The notes under the pieces: generated by a model
What the model was told of the DNA's origin: nothing
Database searches by the model: none
Seen by the model: the letters and a program-made list of their open reading frames with translations, nothing else
Made by a program: the position numbers and the translations under genes
Source of the DNA: Rhodocyclaceae bacterium
Lineage (GTDB): Bacteria > Pseudomonadota > Gammaproteobacteria > Burkholderiales > Rhodocyclaceae
Direction: 5' to 3'
DNA: 64,000 bases
Assembly: GCA_016721505.1 (NCBI GenBank)
Contig: JADKHX010000001.1
Span: 1 to 64,000, forward strand
Part shown: one piece after another, positions 6,753-16,168 of the stretch
How the letters are laid out: each line of letters starts with the position of its first letter
How positions within the stretch are numbered: the first letter of the stretch is position 1

Positions 6753-9587
6753 TTAGTTATTTTTAGTTTCCACCATTTGCAAAGGCTCCGCCGCGACTTG
6801 AACTTGTGGACGGGGTTTGCGTCCTAGCACTGGTGGTGGCTGCATGTAGGTCTCAAGCGGTGCGGTGTTTTGGGTTTCTATCATCACCAGCCCGGCTTTA
6901 TCCAACGCCGGTTTCAGATCAATCGGCGTCGGCGCGGGTGCGACCACCGGTGCGGGTGGCGTAACGACAGTCGCCTCGGTAACTACTGCTGGAGCAATCA
7001 CTGACGCGACTGCAACGATAGGAGCAACCACTTCCATCGGTGCTTGCGCGACCACCGGAACAGGCGCAAGTGGCACAACCTCTGCAACAACTTCAGGTGC
7101 CGCTGTGGGAACTGGAATGATCTCAGCCGGTATCGGTATCGTCCGCTCGAAGGTATCGGCAACCACTGCAGGTGTCTCAGCAACCACTGCGGGGACGTTC
7201 ACCGGCTCAGCCACTATCACTGGCGCGGCGGCAACCATCGCCGGCGCGAATTCGCCAGTTGGTGCTAGTACTACGCTGTTGTCGACCGTCACTGTGGCGA
7301 CCGGCGCAATGCTTGGCACTGGCACGCTCACTTGAGTCTCACCCATGGCAGCGGAGTCCACCGCAGCGGCAACAGTTGCTGTCGGTGTGGCTTCGTCCTG
7401 ACGATCACCGCGACCACGGCCACGACCGCGACGACTGCGACCACGACCGCCGCCCTCACCTTCGGCCTTGGGTGCATTGGGTTGGCGCTGTGCATCGGCG
7501 TTTGCATTTGCGGCATTTGCATTGGCTGGCGTGTTTGGCGCAGCGTTTGCGTCACGTGGTGGACGTGGCTCCCTCGGCTCACGCGGCGGACGCGGTTCAT
7601 TGCGTCCTTCACGTTTGGGCGAACCGCCCTGTTGCGCTGGAGCTTGCGCCTGCTGTCCTTGCGCCGGACGTGGTCCAGACTCATTGCGCTGACCGTCACG
7701 CTGACCGTCACGCTGACCGTCGCGCTGACCGTCGCGCTGACCATCACGACTGCCGTTACGGCCACCATTGCGACCACCACGGCCGTTGCGCCCGTCGCGT
7801 CCATCACGACCCGGACGATCACGACGCACTGAGGCATCTTTGTTGGGCACGACAACCGCTGCCGGTGCATCCACCTTGGCGGAGCTGAACCATGAAACTA
7901 TTGTTTCCCACAAACCGGGTGAGCTTGGCGCAGTTACCACCGTCGCGGTCTCCCGTGGCGTCACAATCGGCGCAGGTTGATCAGGCGTAATGCCTTTGAC
8001 CACCGCTTCAATCTTGACCGGCTTGGCTTCGTTTTGCGCAGAGGGTGGTTGATACGTTTCCTCGATCGGCTTTTCAGCCATTTGATAGCTGGCCAACACA
8101 ATGCCTTCAGCGTTCAACTGATCGTGACGCAAACGAATGATTTCATGCGCTGGAGTCTCAAGGTGCCGATTGGGGACGATCACCAGATTCACGCGATGGC
8201 GCATTTCGATACGTGAAATATCGACGCGTTTTTCGTTCAACAAGAAAGTGCCGACGTCGACCGGTACTTGGCAATGCAGCGCGCCGGTGTTTTCCTTCAT
8301 CGCCTCTTCTTCGAGAATGCGCAGGATGTGCAGCGCGGCAGATTCTGTGCTGCGGATGTGGCCGGTGCCGGTGCAACGCGGGCAAGTGATATAGCTGGTT
8401 TCGGCGAGCGCAGGACGCAAACGCTGACGCGAAAGTTCGAGCAATCCGAAACGTGAAATCTTGCCGGTCTGGACGCGGGCGCGGTCGTGATGCAAGGCAT
8501 CGCGCAAACGGTTTTCAACTTCGCGTTGGTTCTTGGTCGACTCCATATCGATGAAGTCGATGACGATCAAGCCGCCCAAGTCGCGCAAACGCAATTGACG
8601 GGCGACTTCGTCGGCCGCTTCGCAGTTGGTGCGCAGTGCGGTTTCTTCGATGTCGCTGCCTTTGGTCGCACGGCCGGAGTTGACGTCGACCGAGACCAGT
8701 GCCTCGGTGTGATCAATCACAATCGCGCCGCCCGAAGGCAAATTCACTTGGCGTGAATAGGCTGACTCAATCTGGTGCTCAATTTGGAAACGTGAGAATA
8801 GCGGCACGTCGTCGTGGTAACGCTTGACGCGATTTACGGTGCCCGGCATCACATGCGCCATGAACTGTTGCGCTTGTTCAAACACGTCGTCGGTGTCGAT
8901 CAAAATCTCGCCGATTTCGGCATGGAAATAATCGCGAATCGCGCGGATGACCAGACTCGATTCTTGATAAATCAGGAATGCGCCGCTCTGTGCTTTGGCC
9001 GCACCGTCAATTGCGCCCCACAGTTGCAACAGGTAGTTCAAGTCCCATTGCAGTTCTTCGGTATTGCGACCGATACCTGCGGTGCGGGCGATCAGGCTCA
9101 TGCCGCCGGGCACGTCGAGGCCATCCATCACCTCACGCAGTTCCTGACGGTCTTCGCCTTCGATACGGCGTGATACGCCACCACCGCGCGGGTTATTGGG
9201 CATCAGCACCAGATAGCGGCCGGCCAGCGAAATGAAGGTCGTTAGCGCTGCACCTTTGTTGCCACGCTCGTCTTTTTCGACTTGAACGATGAGCTCCTGG
9301 CCGTTTTGCAAAACGTCTTGAATGCGCGCTTTGCCAGCGTCGACGCCTTGTTTGAAATAGCTACGGGAAATTTCTTTGAAGGGCAAAAAGCCGTGGCGCT
9401 CGGCACCGTAATCAACGAACGCCGCTTCGAGACTAGGCTCGATGCGAGTGATGATGGCTTTGTAGATGTTGCTTTTCTTTTGCTCTTTGGTGGCCGACTC
9501 GATGTCTAGGTCTATCAGTTTCTGACCATCAACAATCGCGACGCGGAGTTCCTCGGCCTGCGTCGCATTAAATAACATGCGTTTCAT
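6753..9587 (-). CDS. rne: Ribonuclease E
   Basis: The endoribonuclease that initiates mRNA decay and processes rRNA and tRNA, and scaffolds the degradosome. ATG 9587 (GGGAG upstream) gives 944 residues beginning MKRMLFNATQAEELRVA, as in the family; a longer in-frame start is not needed. Visible are the S1 RNA-binding domain (about 35-120), DNase-I-like catalytic aspartates in SVDVNSGRATKG and GGLIVIDFIDM, and the Zn-link CPRCTGTG that tetramerises the enzyme. The C-terminal half is disordered: Arg/Gly-rich RNA-binding sequence with five RDGQ units, then an Ala/Val/Pro-rich region, and a short end MVETKNN. One copy of the dispersed repeat is read in frame at residues 770-778 (NSVVLAPTGEF). The 5' spacer is long, as is usual for autoregulated rne. 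Confidence 0.95.
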   Translation of the reverse strand: MKRMLFNATQAEELRVAIVDGQKLIDLDIESATKEQKKSNIYKAIITRIEPSLEAAFVDYGAERHGFLPFKEISRSYFKQGVDAGKARIQDVLQNGQELIVQVEKDERGNKGAALTTFISLAGRYLVLMPNNPRGGGVSRRIEGEDRQELREVMDGLDVPGGMSLIARTAGIGRNTEELQWDLNYLLQLWGAIDGAAKAQSGAFLIYQESSLVIRAIRDYFHAEIGEILIDTDDVFEQAQQFMAHVMPGTVNRVKRYHDDVPLFSRFQIEHQIESAYSRQVNLPSGGAIVIDHTEALVSVDVNSGRATKGSDIEETALRTNCEAADEVARQLRLRDLGGLIVIDFIDMESTKNQREVENRLRDALHHDRARVQTGKISRFGLLELSRQRLRPALAETSYITCPRCTGTGHIRSTESAALHILRILEEEAMKENTGALHCQVPVDVGTFLLNEKRVDISRIEMRHRVNLVIVPNRHLETPAHEIIRLRHDQLNAEGIVLASYQMAEKPIEETYQPPSAQNEAKPVKIEAVVKGITPDQPAPIVTPRETATVVTAPSSPGLWETIVSWFSSAKVDAPAAVVVPNKDASVRRDRPGRDGRDGRNGRGGRNGGRNGSRDGQRDGQRDGQRDGQRDGQRNESGPRPAQGQQAQAPAQQGGSPKREGRNEPRPPREPREPRPPRDANAAPNTPANANAANANADAQRQPNAPKAEGEGGGRGRSRRGRGRGRGDRQDEATPTATVAAAVDSAAMGETQVSVPVPSIAPVATVTVDNSVVLAPTGEFAPAMVAAAPVIVAEPVNVPAVVAETPAVVADTFERTIPIPAEIIPVPTAAPEVVAEVVPLAPVPVVAQAPMEVVAPIVAVASVIAPAVVTEATVVTPPAPVVAPAPTPIDLKPALDKAGLVMIETQNTAPLETYMQPPPVLGRKPRPQVQVAAEPLQMVETKNN
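7256..7280 (+). repeat. Dispersed 25-bp repeat, copy 2 (inside rne)
   Basis: CAGTTGGTGCTA, centre GTACT, then ACGCTGTT: three or four changes from the consensus, with TTCGC flanking on the left as in copies 9 and 14. It is read antisense by rne as NSVVLAPTG in the low-complexity tail. Confidence 0.8.
7687..7746 (-). repeat. 12-bp tandem repeat coding RDGQ units in rne
   Basis: Five successive 12-nt units (CGCTGACCGTCA and close variants on the plus strand) encode RDGQ repeats within the arginine-rich RNA-binding part of RNase E. Near-identity at third positions indicates recent slippage expansion. Confidence 0.85.
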
Positions 9588-10053
9588 TTGTGCTCCCGTG
9601 CGCTTCTTACAGCAGACGGGCACAGCAAGTCACACCTCAGCGGCGATATTCGCTCCGTGGTGAGATGTTCAATGTTTGCGGAAAAGCTGGCAGTTTCATA
9701 GCGCCTTAAAGTGTGTGGCAAACGGGTGAATGACTTGTTTTGTGGCGGTCGCTGACTTTTTCTTCTTGATTATCAACGTCCGGCAATCTGTGCTCAATCT
9801 GGTGTGGTGCGCGCTTCTTAAGTAAAATCGCTCTCTTTACGGGCGAGCAAAAAACCCGGTGATTAGCGGGGAAGGAAGCGTATGGAATTGTGTTCCGACT
9901 GCCTTGCCATGGTGTTTGAGTCTTCGTTTTCGTCGAGTGCGGCGAATGCGTCAGCTGCAAAACCAGCGCCCCGTTGCCAGCGCCTCCGATGCCACTTCGG
10001 GCCATCGGGCACGCCGTCGCAGAACGGCTAACCAAGTAGCCATTATATTGAAA
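9588..10053. other. Divergent rne/rluC spacer
   Basis: 466 bp without a convincing gene. It must hold the rne 5' leader and both promoters. In enterobacteria the long rne leader folds into structures through which RNase E regulates its own mRNA; whether this leader is homologous cannot be judged by eye. Frames open here have no family-like features. Confidence 0.5.
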
Positions 10054-11016
10054 ATGAAGGACTTGAGAAAAGATTCGGCGGTAATGCTTGAAGTCGGCGA
10101 CGAGGCCGCCGGGCAGCGCGTCGACAACTTTTTGCTCAAAATTGCCAAAGGCGTGCCCAAAAGTCACGTTTATCGCATCCTGCGCAGCGGCGAGGTGCGG
10201 GTCAACAAAGGTCGCATCGGTGCGGATTACCGCCTTCAGCTGGGCGACCTGGTTCGCGTGCCACCGATACGCATTGCCGAGCGCCCTGAGCAAGCCGCTG
10301 TGCCGGCGCGCGAATTTGATTTGGCCTATGAAGATGAAGCGCTAATCGTGGTCGACAAACCAGCTGGCGTGGCAGTACATGGCGGCAGTGGGGTGAGTTT
10401 TGGGGTCATCGAGCAAATTCGCCGCGCGCGTCCGCAAGCCAAATTTTTGGAACTGGCGCACCGGCTTGATCGCGAAACCTCAGGATTGTTGATCGTCGCC
10501 AAGAAGCGCTCGGCACTGGTCAAGCTGCACGATATGTTTCGCGATGGCGACATCGGCAAACGTTATTTGGCTTTGGTTCAAGGGCGTTGGATGAATCAAC
10601 TCCAACACGTGAAACTACCTTTGTACAAATACCTGACCGAAGGCGGTGAGCGCCGCGTCCGCGTCACTGAGGCGAGTGATACAGAAGGCAAAGCCGCACA
10701 TTCCGTGGTGCGTTTGGTGGCGCGTTGGCAGAATTTTTCGCTGGTCGAAGTCGAATTGAAAACAGGGCGTACCCATCAGATTCGCGTCCACCTCGCTCAT
10801 CTTGGCTTTCCGCTGGCGGGTGATGACAAATATGGTGATTTCACGCTCAACCGCGAGCTGCAAAAAACCGGCCTCAAGCGCATGTTTTTGCACTCGGCAA
10901 AACTGGCGTTGCCGCATCCGATTTCAGGCGAAACGCTCGCACTTGAATCGCCCTTACCTTCTGAGCTGGAGAACTTCGTCGCCAAGCTCAACAAAAATGA
11001 AACACGTGAAAACTAA
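10054..11016 (+). CDS. rluC: 23S rRNA pseudouridine synthase (955/2504/2580)
   Basis: 320 residues. The N-terminal S4 RNA-binding domain (GQRVDNFLLKIAKGVPKSHVYRILRSGEVRVNKGRI, about 15-55) precedes the RluA-type catalytic domain. The catalytic aspartate lies in LAHRLDRETSGLL, and KTGRTHQIRVH is the other signature. ATG 10054 is chosen because the N-terminus then matches RluC proteins; ATG 10084 is possible. It is divergent from rne, the same pairing as in E. coli. A repeat copy follows 18 nt after the stop. Confidence 0.93.
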   Translation: MKDLRKDSAVMLEVGDEAAGQRVDNFLLKIAKGVPKSHVYRILRSGEVRVNKGRIGADYRLQLGDLVRVPPIRIAERPEQAAVPAREFDLAYEDEALIVVDKPAGVAVHGGSGVSFGVIEQIRRARPQAKFLELAHRLDRETSGLLIVAKKRSALVKLHDMFRDGDIGKRYLALVQGRWMNQLQHVKLPLYKYLTEGGERRVRVTEASDTEGKAAHSVVRLVARWQNFSLVEVELKTGRTHQIRVHLAHLGFPLAGDDKYGDFTLNRELQKTGLKRMFLHSAKLALPHPISGETLALESPLPSELENFVAKLNKNETREN

Positions 11017-11033
11017 ACTGTATTCCGCCATGC

Positions 11034-11058
11034 CAGTTGGTGCTGGTGATACGCCGTC
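11034..11058 (+). repeat. Dispersed 25-bp repeat, copy 3
   Basis: CAGTTGGTGCTG, centre GTGAT, ACGCCGTC. It lies between rluC (18 nt after its stop) and the HAD phosphatase gene. Confidence 0.9.
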
Positions 11059-11082
11059 GCACTCTCTTGCCGACTAATAATC

Positions 11083-11739
11083 ATGCCAAAACAATTTGAA
11101 CTAATCGTCTTCGACTGGGACGGCACCTTGCTGGATTCGACTGCGCTGATTACCCGCAGTCTGCAAGCCGCCGCCGTCGCCATTGGTGTCCCGCCGCCGT
11201 CTGACGCGCGCGCCAGCCATGTGATTGGGCTTGGTCTGATTGACGCCCTGCGCTACGCCATGCCTGATTTGGAGGAAGCGCGCTATCGCGAACTGGCCGA
11301 ACATTACCGCGATCACTATTTGGCGCGCGATGCTGATTTGGATTTGTTTGACGGCGTACGCGACTTGATAGATCAGTTGCGCGATGCCGGACACAACCTG
11401 GCTGTCGCCACCGGCAAGCCGCGCCGTGGCTTGCTCAGGGCTTTTGCAGCGAGCGGATTGGGACCAAAATTTCACGGCTCGCGCTGCGCCGACGAGTGTC
11501 AGTCCAAACCACATCCGCAAATGCTCGAAGAATTGTGCAGTGAGTTTGGTGTGCCGGCATCGTCGGTTTTGATGATCGGCGACACCACGCACGATATGCT
11601 GATGGCTAGTAACGCTGGCTGCGCCGGACTTGGCGTGACCTATGGTGCACACTCACATGAAACACTGCTGACTGCTGCGCCATTGCATTGCGTCGATTCA
11701 ATTTCGGAGCTGGCTACATGGCTGCACGCGAACGCCTGA
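11083..11739 (+). CDS. HAD-superfamily phosphatase, phosphoglycolate-phosphatase-like
   Basis: 218 residues with all HAD motifs: nucleophile and acid/base aspartates in FDWDGTLLDS (10-18), ATGKP (motif II), KPHP with the motif III lysine, and GDTTHDMLMA (motif IV), plus an alpha-helical C1 cap between 20 and 85. Subfamily IA enzymes hydrolyse small phosphate esters. In beta- and gammaproteobacteria a gph-like gene commonly follows rluC. Its substrate cannot be read from the sequence. The next gene begins inside its last 22 bases. Confidence 0.85.
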   Translation: MPKQFELIVFDWDGTLLDSTALITRSLQAAAVAIGVPPPSDARASHVIGLGLIDALRYAMPDLEEARYRELAEHYRDHYLARDADLDLFDGVRDLIDQLRDAGHNLAVATGKPRRGLLRAFAASGLGPKFHGSRCADECQSKPHPQMLEELCSEFGVPASSVLMIGDTTHDMLMASNAGCAGLGVTYGAHSHETLLTAAPLHCVDSISELATWLHANA

Positions 11740-12080
11740 TTTGTGCCAGCGACGATTTGCCCGATGGCGGCAAAGGTGTGCGTTTTGAAACACAAACGCC
11801 TTTGGGAACCGCGCCAGCGTTCGCTGTACGCCATGGTGGCAAGCCGTTTGCCTACGTGAATCGCTGCGGACATGTGCCAGTCGAGCTAGACTGGCAACCT
11901 GCGGAGTTCTTTGATTACAGCGGTTTGTATTTGATATGTGCAACACACGGCGCGCTGTACGCGCCGGATTCAGGACGCTGCGTTGCAGGGAAATGCGCTG
12001 GTAAGGGACTGCAAGCGTTGGCGGTGACTGAACACGAAGGACAAATTTTTCTTATTGAACAAGGTGAAAGCAGTGAGTGA
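11718..12080 (+). CDS. Rieske-type [2Fe-2S] ferredoxin-like protein
   Basis: 120 residues from ATG 11718 (TCGGAG upstream; overlaps the HAD gene by 22 nt). The cluster ligands are NRCGHVP (C-x-H) and, about 20 residues on, CATHGALY (C-x-x-H), with GRCVAGKCAGKGLQAL after it. It is a free-standing Rieske protein, probably cytosolic since there is no signal or membrane segment, and could pass electrons to an unidentified partner. The rluC-HAD-Rieske-SppA order recurs in betaproteobacteria; its functional meaning is unknown to me. Confidence 0.85.
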   Translation: MAARERLICASDDLPDGGKGVRFETQTPLGTAPAFAVRHGGKPFAYVNRCGHVPVELDWQPAEFFDYSGLYLICATHGALYAPDSGRCVAGKCAGKGLQALAVTEHEGQIFLIEQGESSE

Positions 12081-13029
12081 CAACAATGTGGTGACAAACG
12101 ATCCAAATTGGGAGCGCAAGGTGCTGGAAAAGGTCGCCCTCGAATCCATCACCGAACAGCGACGCAGCCGACGCTGGGGAATCTTTTTCAAGATCCTTGG
12201 ATTCGGTTATTTATTCATCGTTCTCGGCATCGCGATGGAATGGTTCGGCGGCGAAAAAATGGCCGAAGCGGCCAGGCACACAGCGCTGGTTCGCCTCGAT
12301 GGGGTGATTCAGGCCAAGGGCGATGCCAGTGCAGAAAACATCATTAGCGCTTTGCAAGGCGCGTTTGAATCTGAAGGCACAGCGGGCGTGATTTTGCGCA
12401 TCAACAGCCCCGGTGGTAGCCCTGTTCAGGCCGGAATGATCAATGACGAAATTCAGCGCTTGCGCAAACTTCACCCCCAAGTGCCTTTGTATGTGGTGGT
12501 CGAAGATGTGTGCGCTTCGGGTGGCTATTACGTGGCCGCCGCTGCTGACAAAATTTTTGTCGACAAGGCCAGTATCGTTGGCTCGATTGGCGTGTTGATG
12601 GACGGCTTTGGTTTCACCGGCACGATGGAGAAACTCGGCGTTGAACGGCGCTTGTTACATGCCGGCGAAAACAAAGGCTTTCTCGATCCATTTGCGCCGC
12701 TAAACGAAGTCCACAAAGCTCACGCACAAGTCATGCTCGGCGAGATTCACAAACAATTTGTAGACGTGGTGAAACAAGGTCGCGGCAAACGCTTGCACGA
12801 GACGCCAGAGATGTTCTCCGGCCTGATGTGGAGCGGCGCTAAAAGTATCGAACTAGGCTTGGCGGATGGCTACGGCAGCCTGGATATTGTGGCGCGCGAT
12901 GTGATCAAAGCGGAAGAAATTCGCGATTACACGGTCAAGCAAAATATCGCTGAGAAGTTTGCCAAACAGCTTGGCGCCGGCGCGGCGGCGAACATTCTGA
13001 GCAGTTTCGGAAATATGTCGATTCACTAA
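12073..13029 (+). CDS. sppA: S49 signal peptide peptidase / inner-membrane protease
   Basis: 318 residues from GTG 12073 (AAGGTG 6-9 nt upstream, 8-nt overlap with the Rieske gene). A single membrane segment (WGIFFKILGFGYLFIVLGIA, about 36-55) anchors the N-terminus. The protease domain shows NSPGGSPVQAG, the nucleophile serine in CASGGYYVAAAAD, and the candidate general-base lysine in AGENKGFLDPF. Short SppA proteins assemble as rings on the membrane and degrade cleaved signal peptides. It is the last gene of the rightward rluC cluster and converges on murI with a 1-nt gap. Confidence 0.9.
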   Translation: MSDNNVVTNDPNWERKVLEKVALESITEQRRSRRWGIFFKILGFGYLFIVLGIAMEWFGGEKMAEAARHTALVRLDGVIQAKGDASAENIISALQGAFESEGTAGVILRINSPGGSPVQAGMINDEIQRLRKLHPQVPLYVVVEDVCASGGYYVAAAADKIFVDKASIVGSIGVLMDGFGFTGTMEKLGVERRLLHAGENKGFLDPFAPLNEVHKAHAQVMLGEIHKQFVDVVKQGRGKRLHETPEMFSGLMWSGAKSIELGLADGYGSLDIVARDVIKAEEIRDYTVKQNIAEKFAKQLGAGAAANILSSFGNMSIH

Positions 13030-13030
13030 C

Positions 13031-13822
13031 TCAAACGGCGACCCGTTCGACACTGTGCACTCGGGTCGCCAGCAGGTCCAACCCTAAAAGCGGCAACGCG
13101 TCGATCAGTCGCTTTGGTTGGTCGGTAGTGAGCAATCGTATCGAGCCACCGCCTCGTCCATTGTCCTGATGCAAGCGCACAGCTTGTCGCGCAATCGCTT
13201 CAGACACATCGACCAATGTTGCATTGTTGTCACTGGTGTCGATGATGGGCTGCAGTATGTGCGTCAAAAAGCTGTAATGCGTACAACCCAATACGATGCG
13301 GTCGACGCCGCTTTCCAGCAACGGCAATAGCCTCGCCGCCGCATCTTTGGTGAGACTACTGTCATTCAAATCACATTGTTCAACCAGTGTCGCCCAGCCA
13401 GGGCAAGCAACAATATCGACGCTAACCGCTTGCGCATGCGCGGTGATGAGATGCGCCAAGCGATCACTTTTTGCCGTAGCTTCGGTCGCCAAAACAGCAA
13501 TCTTGCGGCTCACCGACGACAGCGCGGCAGGCTTGATACCCGGCTCGACACCGACGATGGCGATGCTAGTGTGGCGGCTTCGCAGCGCTTGAATCGCGGC
13601 CACCGTCGCGGTGTTGCAAGCCACTACGATCATCGTACAGCCACTGTCGGCCAAGTAGTCGCCGATGGCCAACACACGTGATTGGATGAAGGCTTCGGAC
13701 TTGTTGCCGTAGGGCGAATTTGCACTGTCAGCGAAATAGATGAAGTCGGCATTGGGCAAAGCGGCGACCAAAGCATCCAGCACCGACAAACCACCGAGGC
13801 CGGAATCGAAAACGCCGATCAT
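13031..13822 (-). CDS. murI: Glutamate racemase
   Basis: 263 residues. It makes D-glutamate for peptidoglycan. The two catalytic cysteines are in VVACNTAT and VLGCTHYSF, each followed by the usual T-x-T or T-H. GVFDSGLGGLSVL at the start and FADSANSPYG (family Y/D-x-x-x-x-PYG) are intact; the family consensus has D-x-A-N-x-PYG. Length is typical. Confidence 0.94.
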   Translation of the reverse strand: MIGVFDSGLGGLSVLDALVAALPNADFIYFADSANSPYGNKSEAFIQSRVLAIGDYLADSGCTMIVVACNTATVAAIQALRSRHTSIAIVGVEPGIKPAALSSVSRKIAVLATEATAKSDRLAHLITAHAQAVSVDIVACPGWATLVEQCDLNDSSLTKDAAARLLPLLESGVDRIVLGCTHYSFLTHILQPIIDTSDNNATLVDVSEAIARQAVRLHQDNGRGGGSIRLLTTDQPKRLIDALPLLGLDLLATRVHSVERVAV

Positions 13823-13832
13823 CTAATTACTC

Positions 13833-13857
13833 CAGTTGGTGCTGATAACACGCCGTC
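13833..13857 (+). repeat. Dispersed 25-bp repeat, copy 4
   Basis: CAGTTGGTGCTG, centre ATAAC, ACGCCGTC. It fills nearly all of the 38-bp gap between the leftward genes for fumarase (stop 3 nt away) and murI (start 10 nt away). Confidence 0.9.
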
Positions 13858-13860
13858 AAA

Positions 13861-15393
13861 TTACGCCGCGACAACCGGAATCTTGCCTATCTTTGCCTGC
13901 CATTCTTTCGGCCCGGTGGTATGCACCGATGTACCTGCAGAATCAACCGCCACCGTCACCGGCATATCTTGGACTTCAAATTCGTATATCGCTTCCATCC
14001 CCAAGTCAGCAAAGCCGACAACCTTGGCAGATTTAATCGCTTTGGAAACCAGATAGGCTGCGCCACCCACCGCCATCAAGTAAGCCGACTTATTGTCTTT
14101 GATCGCGGCAATCGCTGTTGGACCACGTTCTGATTTTCCTATCATCGAAATCAAGCCGGTTTGCTCCAGCATCATGCGAGTGAATTTATCCATCCGCGTC
14201 GCTGTTGTTGGGCCAGCCGGGCCGACGGCTTCGTCGCGGACGGGATCAACCGGGCCGACGTAATAAATCACGCGGTTGGTGAAATCCACCGGCAGTTTTT
14301 CGCCTTTGCCCAACATATCGGCGATGCGTTTGTGTGCGGCATCGCGACCGGTCAGCATTTTGCCGTTGAGCAATAAAGTCTGGCCGGGCTTCCATGCGGC
14401 GACTTCTGCTTTGGTCAGCGTATCGAGATTGACGCGGGTAGAAGTTTTGGTGTTCGGTTGCCATGTCACTTTCGGCCAGTCTTCGAGACTCGGTGTGGGC
14501 AGCACGGCGGGGCCGGAACCATCAAGATGAAAATGCACATGGCGTGTCGCCGCGCAGTTGGGAATCAAGGCGACGGGCAGATTCGCTGCATGAGTCGGGT
14601 AGTCCAAAATTTTCACGTCGAGCACTGTTGTTAGTCCGCCCAAACCTTGCGCACCGATGCCAAGCGCATTTACTTTTTCGTAAAGTTCCAAGCGCAATTG
14701 TTCGGTGCGAATCAGCTTTTCGCCGCGCGCCGATTTGGCTTTGAGCAGATGGATATCTACCGGCGCCATGATGGCTTCCTTGGCCAGCAGCATGGCTTTT
14801 TCTGGCGTGCCGCCGATGCCAATGCCAAGAATGCCTGGCGGACACCAACCGGCACCCATGGTCGGCACGGTTTTCAATATCCATTCGACAATATCGTCGG
14901 ACGGATTGAGCATGGCGAATTTGGCCTTGGCTTCCGAGCCGCCACCTTTCGCCGCGCAAATAACTTCCACGCCATCGCCAGCGACGATTTCAAAATGCAC
15001 TACCGCTGGCGTGTTGTCCTTGGTGTTTTTTCGCGCGCCAGCGGGGTCGGCCAACACTGAGGCACGCAATGGATTATCGGCATCGCCATAGGCACGGCGC
15101 ACGCCTTCATCGACCATTTCTTGCACCGAGAGCGTCGACTCCCAGCGCACATTCATCCCTACTTTAAGGAACACCAGTGCGATGCCAGTGTCCTGACAAA
15201 TCGGACGATGGCCTTCAGCTGACATCCGGCTGTTGGTCAAAATTTGCGCTATCGCATCGCGCGCAGCGGGCGACTCTTCACGCTCATAGGCTTCGCCTAA
15301 AGCCTGAATGTAATCGAGCGGATGGTAATAGCTGATGAACTGAAACGCGTCAGCGATAGACTGGACGAAATGCTCTTGATGGATAGTAGTCAC
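13861..15393 (-). CDS. Class I fumarate hydratase ([4Fe-4S])
   Basis: 510 residues from GTG 15393 (GAGG 7 nt upstream). It interconverts fumarate and malate in the TCA cycle using an oxygen-sensitive 4Fe-4S cluster. The N-terminal (alpha) domain has ICQDTGIALVF with a cluster cysteine, CPPGILGIGIGGTPEKAM with another, and SNCA-like IPNCAATRH with the third; the C-terminal (beta) domain has GPTTATRMDKF. This is the fused FumA/FumB form, not the split one. A class II fumC is not in the window. The product continues the C4 theme of ppc, pckG and maeB. Confidence 0.92.
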   Translation of the reverse strand: MTTIHQEHFVQSIADAFQFISYYHPLDYIQALGEAYEREESPAARDAIAQILTNSRMSAEGHRPICQDTGIALVFLKVGMNVRWESTLSVQEMVDEGVRRAYGDADNPLRASVLADPAGARKNTKDNTPAVVHFEIVAGDGVEVICAAKGGGSEAKAKFAMLNPSDDIVEWILKTVPTMGAGWCPPGILGIGIGGTPEKAMLLAKEAIMAPVDIHLLKAKSARGEKLIRTEQLRLELYEKVNALGIGAQGLGGLTTVLDVKILDYPTHAANLPVALIPNCAATRHVHFHLDGSGPAVLPTPSLEDWPKVTWQPNTKTSTRVNLDTLTKAEVAAWKPGQTLLLNGKMLTGRDAAHKRIADMLGKGEKLPVDFTNRVIYYVGPVDPVRDEAVGPAGPTTATRMDKFTRMMLEQTGLISMIGKSERGPTAIAAIKDNKSAYLMAVGGAAYLVSKAIKSAKVVGFADLGMEAIYEFEVQDMPVTVAVDSAGTSVHTTGPKEWQAKIGKIPVVAA

Positions 15394-15437
15394 GATAACC
15401 TCAAACAATGGTTGATAAACGGCTCTCGCCCAGCGCT

Positions 15438-15959
15438 CTATTTATGCGCGGCAACACTCAGTGTCTGCATCATGATTTTGTCGGTATAGGCAATAGCGAT
15501 CGCGGAAAGTAGGAAGGCGAAGTGAATAGCGACTTGAGCAATGATCACTCGATCTTCCAACTGCGCGGCGTTGATAAACGTGCGCAAAAGATGAATCGAG
15601 GAGATGCTGATTAAGGCGATTGCCAACTTGACCTTGAGCACGCCAGCATTGACGTGAGACAACCATTCTGGGCTGTCTTCGTGATGTTCAAGATCAATGC
15701 GGGATACGAAAGTCTCATAGCCGCCAATAGTCACCATCAACAAGAGGTTGGCGATCATCACCACGTCGATTAGCCCCAGCACAATGAGCATGACCTCGAC
15801 TTCGCTCAAAGTGCCGGTTTTGCTAATTAGCCCCGCCAGTTCATGCATGAAGTAGTAGACATATACGCCCTGCGCAGCGATCAGGCCTAGATATAGAGGA
15901 GCCTGCAGCCAGCGGCTCCAGAAGATGAAAGCTTCGAGTTTTTCAACAGCGGTTTTCAT
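15438..15959 (-). CDS. UPF0114 / YqhA-type integral membrane protein
   Basis: 173 residues from ATG 15959 (AAGG upstream). Three or four membrane helices are visible: LGLIAAQGVYVYYFM, VMLIVLGLIDVVMIANLLLMV, and KLAIALISISSIHLL with a last helix FAFLLSAIAIAYTDKIM. The start VEKLEAFIFWSRWLQAPLYLGL is characteristic of the family, whose biochemical role is not known. It lies 44 nt upstream of the fumarase gene and is probably cotranscribed with it. Confidence 0.85.
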   Translation of the reverse strand: MKTAVEKLEAFIFWSRWLQAPLYLGLIAAQGVYVYYFMHELAGLISKTGTLSEVEVMLIVLGLIDVVMIANLLLMVTIGGYETFVSRIDLEHHEDSPEWLSHVNAGVLKVKLAIALISISSIHLLRTFINAAQLEDRVIIAQVAIHFAFLLSAIAIAYTDKIMMQTLSVAAHK

Positions 15960-16168
15960 GATTTGCCTTGGTTCAATGGGGTAAGGGAATTCTAACTCAG
16001 GGTGATTTCGCCGCCGTTGCACGATCGTTCCAATCAGGCGCTAGTCGACTTACTTGGTCAATTTTCGGATAATTCGCGCTAGTGACCTGCTCCGGGCTTT
16101 GCCGATGGCGCAGGTTGATTTTTTTCTAGTGGCCAAGCCCTGCAATTCCAAAGTGAAAGTTTCTTTAA

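Noticed and set aside
7687..7746. CRISPR array candidate
   Set aside because: Units of 12 nt are directly tandem with no spacers and code for RDGQ in rne. No CRISPR array or cas gene was found in the window.
7172..7888. Long plus-strand open frame opposite rne
   Set aside because: It is the antisense of the Arg/Ala/Val-rich low-complexity tail of RNase E and has no family-like features.
9706..10293. 195-codon minus-strand frame in the rne/rluC spacer
   Set aside because: It overlaps the conserved start of rluC, has no recognisable domain and no ribosome site.
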